Positions 61,954 to 64,000 of a stretch of 64,000 nt of DNA are shown here, one piece after another (the first letter of the stretch is position 1; each line of letters starts with the position of its first letter). The DNA is from Actinomortierella ambigua. Taxonomy: Eukaryota > Mortierellomycota > Mortierellomycetes > Mortierellales > Mortierellaceae. The notes under the pieces were generated by a model. That model did not search any database. It was not told the DNA's origin and worked only from the letters and a program-made list of their open reading frames with translations. Position numbers and translations under genes: made by a program. The stretch is from contig JAAAJB010000044.1 of assembly GCA_016098155.1 (NCBI GenBank), positions 38,547-102,546 of the forward strand, in the 5' to 3' direction.

Positions 61954-62061
61954 GTATATCCTGCCCGAAGCTCACCACGCGATTATGCTACCCACCTGTA
62001 TTGACACACAAACTGGTTCACTCTGCATCACCATATTATATAAAAAACAAAAACAAATTAG
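61954..62061 (+). other. Predicted 5'-leader intron of Cys-rich gene 2
   Basis: Same donor, acceptor and 108 nt length as copy 1. It contains the in-frame upstream ATG at 61985. Confidence 0.5.
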
Positions 62062-62074
62062 GAAAAACATCGCC

Positions 62075-62383
62075 ATGTACGCCTCGATTCTCAAGCTCGC
62101 TTTGGTCGCCTCCATGGGTCTGGTAGCCTCAGCTGTATCTTTGCCCAAGAATTTGACCCCCATGTCCTCTGAAGGACACAATGTCAAGGGCTGCTACCCC
62201 AGTGACTACCAAGGATCGTGTACCGGTACCGGCTATTGCTGGGCCGCCTGCGATGCCGTGGGAAACTGGGCCTGGTTGATTTACAAGGGCGACAGAAAGT
62301 ATGCTGGATGTGGATTGGACAAGGATTGTTCTGACGGCCTTTCTAACGGATCAATGCTCAGATGGAACTGCGGTGGCTGCTAA
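62075..62383 (+). CDS. Small secreted 8-Cys protein, copy 2
   Basis: 102 residues. The signal peptide is nearly identical to copy 1 and the eight-Cys spacing is the same. Differences concentrate between the signal peptide and the third Cys (E-G-H-N-V-K-G-C, D-Y-Q-G-S-C-T-G-T-G-Y) and in the loop before the fifth Cys (K-G-D-R-K-Y), consistent with divergence of the exposed surface after duplication. The cysteines, G-N-W-A-W-L-I-Y and the C-terminal S-N-G-S-M-L-R-W-N-C-G-G-C are unchanged. The promoter and 3' region are duplicated too, so both genes are probably expressed. Function unknown. Confidence 0.88.
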   Translation: MYASILKLALVASMGLVASAVSLPKNLTPMSSEGHNVKGCYPSDYQGSCTGTGYCWAACDAVGNWAWLIYKGDRKYAGCGLDKDCSDGLSNGSMLRWNCGGC

Positions 62384-62568
62384 GAAAAGCCATCGACAAC
62401 AGGCTCTTTATTTCGGCCCAAACCTTCTCCTTCGCCTACTGCAACCATGGCCACAAATGCTTTGCGGCCGGAGCGGAGGTAGCTTCTCTCCACCTTCCTT
62501 TGGAGTCGTTCGGTGTCGCCCTCGAGCACAAAGATTTTGATTTATCTCGCCCCCCTTCCTTAGCTATC

Positions 62569-62574
62569 AATAAA
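62569..62574 (+). terminator. AATAAA poly(A) signal, Cys-rich gene 2
   Basis: Canonical hexamer at the position equivalent to copy 1. Confidence 0.6.
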
Positions 62575-62625
62575 TCAACTTTTTAAGAATGAAACTATTG
62601 CATCCATGTCGAAATTCTCGAGGCA

Positions 62626-63399
62626 GCTACCATGCTGCTCTTTATTTTTTTTCGTGAGGGAAGAGCTATCCTTGTACATCAATGACACTAATGTAAAATT
62701 TATTGAGGCCTAGTCGCCTGGTCTAATTTCAGTTTATTCTGGGCAATAGTAATGGAAATTTGTTTTTCTAAATATGATATTTGAGAAGATCCATGGGTCC
62801 GAAGAGTTTGTTCTGATACACCGCGAATCGGTGCATCTTCACGCCCAAGATACCGCAGGCAATGAGTTGAGTGTACGAGAGGAGATCCGGTTCGCGGGGG
62901 GTTCGCTTTTGGCCTGTCAGAAGAGAAAAGCTTGCCAAGCTCCTCCTCCGGCCAGCCAGTCTTGAGAGTGTGGTCACTCAGGAGGGAGCGCCAGGCCGAG
63001 CGAAGGGCGGGGCACCTCGACTAATAGTTGCCCATTGCCCAGGACGACAAGAGGGTCTTCAATCCCTGGTGTGGGCCGCGGACCGCGTTCCAGCACGCCG
63101 CTGACCCGGCTTGTGATTCAAAGTCACAGACAAAGGGGGCCGTCCCCTTCGGGGGGGGGGGTAAGGAATAGGAGGAGGACCACCAGGCGGAGGAGAACCA
63201 GGTGGAAAGCGGTACCATGCTTTGACAACAAAAGATACTTTTCGTACCATTGCAAGCGACTTACATCACCTTTTTCGTCTTCTTGGAATTAGGAGATCGT
63301 TTCTAGCCGTATCCCGAGCAACAACATGAAGGTGGTTCTTCATTGAATTGACCCCACTCCATTTTACCTGAACCCCATCGCTACCTCACAGCTCACACA

Positions 63400-63442
<43 letters not shown>

Positions 63443-63694
63443 TCTAGGAGTATCGTCTTCATCCGATGGTGCTTTGCGAAGACCCTCCTTAGCCTATAGT
63501 CGCCCTTCCTTCTCACAAGCTCTATATTCTTTTGGTAGTGTTTCTTCTGGGCAGCACGACGTCGAGACAGAAGACTAGAAAACTCGCTCTATCCACATCC
63601 TAGTGAGTATGAGGTAAGGTTTAAGCAGTTGGAGGCTGTTTCTCCGACGTCTTCCTAATTTTTTTTTTTGACGCTGGTGATATTTTATCTAGGG
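62626..63694. other. Spacer with degraded coding-like remnants
   Basis: On the - strand, protein-like but frame-broken text occurs at about 62770-63020 (e.g. W-R-S-L-L-S-D-H-T-L-K and C-G-I-L-G-V-K-M-H-R-F), suggesting an old gene remnant. A G-homopolymer sits at 63152-63162 and a CT microsatellite at 63403-63438. No intact gene. Confidence 0.45.
63403..63438. repeat. (CT)n microsatellite
   Basis: Pure CT dinucleotide run in a noncoding spacer. Confidence 0.95.
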
Positions 63695-64000
63695 TCAGGG
63701 TAATAAACTGCAGCCACCGCAGTTATGTCTACGGAAGCTTTTATCTCGAAGCCCATCAACGCATTTCGAGTCTGAGGTACATTTTATCCAGGCTCGCCTA
63801 GAGTCATTGGTAACCAGGTACGCCCAATGGCCAGTGACATCGCAGGTTGCCCAACAGTTGCCTGCACTGGAGCATTTCCCGGCGTAGTCGCCTTTATAAC
63901 AGGAGTCATCTGCAGGATCAAAAGGACCGTTCAAACCAGGAGGCGAATTATTGGGCAACGTTGCTCCGAGTGTGGCGAGACCCATGGAGGCGATCAAACA
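63695..64000 (-). CDS. Third 8-Cys secreted protein, inverted and partial at window edge
   Basis: The visible part ends at the stop at 63695. It begins within the signal peptide (I-A-S-M-G-L-A-T-L-G), whose start lies beyond base 64000. The mature part has the same cysteine pattern as the two tandem copies, with one extra residue in the long loop: C-x8-C-x5-C-x3-C-x20-C-x5-C-x13-C-x2-C, ending N-C-G-G-C plus a short S-L-L-P tail. Outside the cysteines it is strongly diverged (H-W-A-Y-L-V instead of N-W-A-W-L-I). Opposite orientation and divergence make it an older paralogue and show that this is a gene family, not a single recent duplication. Confidence 0.82.
   Translation of the reverse strand, partial: CLIASMGLATLGATLPNNSPPGLNGPFDPADDSCYKGDYAGKCSSAGNCWATCDVTGHWAYLVTNDSRRAWIKCTSDSKCVDGLRDKSFRRHNCGGCSLLP

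Larger units (their letters stand above)
61804..62625 (+). repeat. Tandem duplication, unit 2
   Basis: Second copy of the 60046-60870 unit. Leader-intron ends, signal peptide and 3' UTR are almost unchanged, while the mature coding part differs more. Confidence 0.92.

Overview
This looks like a nuclear genome segment from an early-diverging filamentous fungus. I infer Mortierellomycotina or a close relative, from gene content and style and not from a database search. The evidence is: short GT-AG introns inside almost every gene; very long Ser/Gln/His/Ala/Asp homopolymers in regulatory proteins; pyrimidine-rich leaders; peroxisomal SKL-ended enzymes; and small secreted Cys-rich proteins. There is no operon logic. 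Genes are separate transcription units with 0.2-4.6 kb of low-complexity spacer between them. I saw no rRNA, tRNA, CRISPR array or intact transposon.

Left part (1-29.5 kb). After a 4.6 kb spacer come an SRPBCC lipid-binding-fold protein with an acidic tail and a secreted S1/P1-type zinc nuclease, both on +. Three very large regulators follow on the - strand: an Ash1-like SET-domain histone H3K36 methyltransferase that also carries AT-hooks and a textbook Zn(II)2Cys6 cluster; a Ser/Thr kinase with a large insertion in its activation loop; and a 1,438-residue Dp-type (E2F partner) transcription factor. These are chromatin, signalling and cell-cycle functions.

Middle part (29.5-49.2 kb). This part is mainly metabolism and growth: a bifunctional 6-phosphofructo-2-kinase/fructose-2,6-bisphosphatase with a micro-exon and a GC-AG intron; Pescadillo (ribosome biogenesis); a citrate synthase ending in SKL; a 595-residue helical membrane-associated protein of unknown role, divergent from an unknown 215-residue protein; and an acyl-CoA oxidase also ending in SKL. 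The two SKL enzymes fit a peroxisomal fatty-acid and acetyl-CoA pathway, with fructose-2,6-bisphosphate control of glycolysis and gluconeogenesis next door.

Right part (49.2-64 kb). This part holds a broken F-box-like gene, a NAT-family purine/nucleobase permease, a 72-residue membrane protein and a secreted GH37 trehalase. Then comes a visibly rearranged region: a large imperfect palindrome made from a gene fragment, two tandem copies of a small secreted 8-Cys protein gene (about 820 bp duplicated, promoter to poly(A) signal), and a third, inverted, divergent member cut by the window edge. This end has the best candidates for an undescribed family.

All exon boundaries below were read by eye and checked for phase. 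Each spliced gene model closes to a whole number of codons. First exons in AT-poor, low-complexity leaders are the least certain parts.
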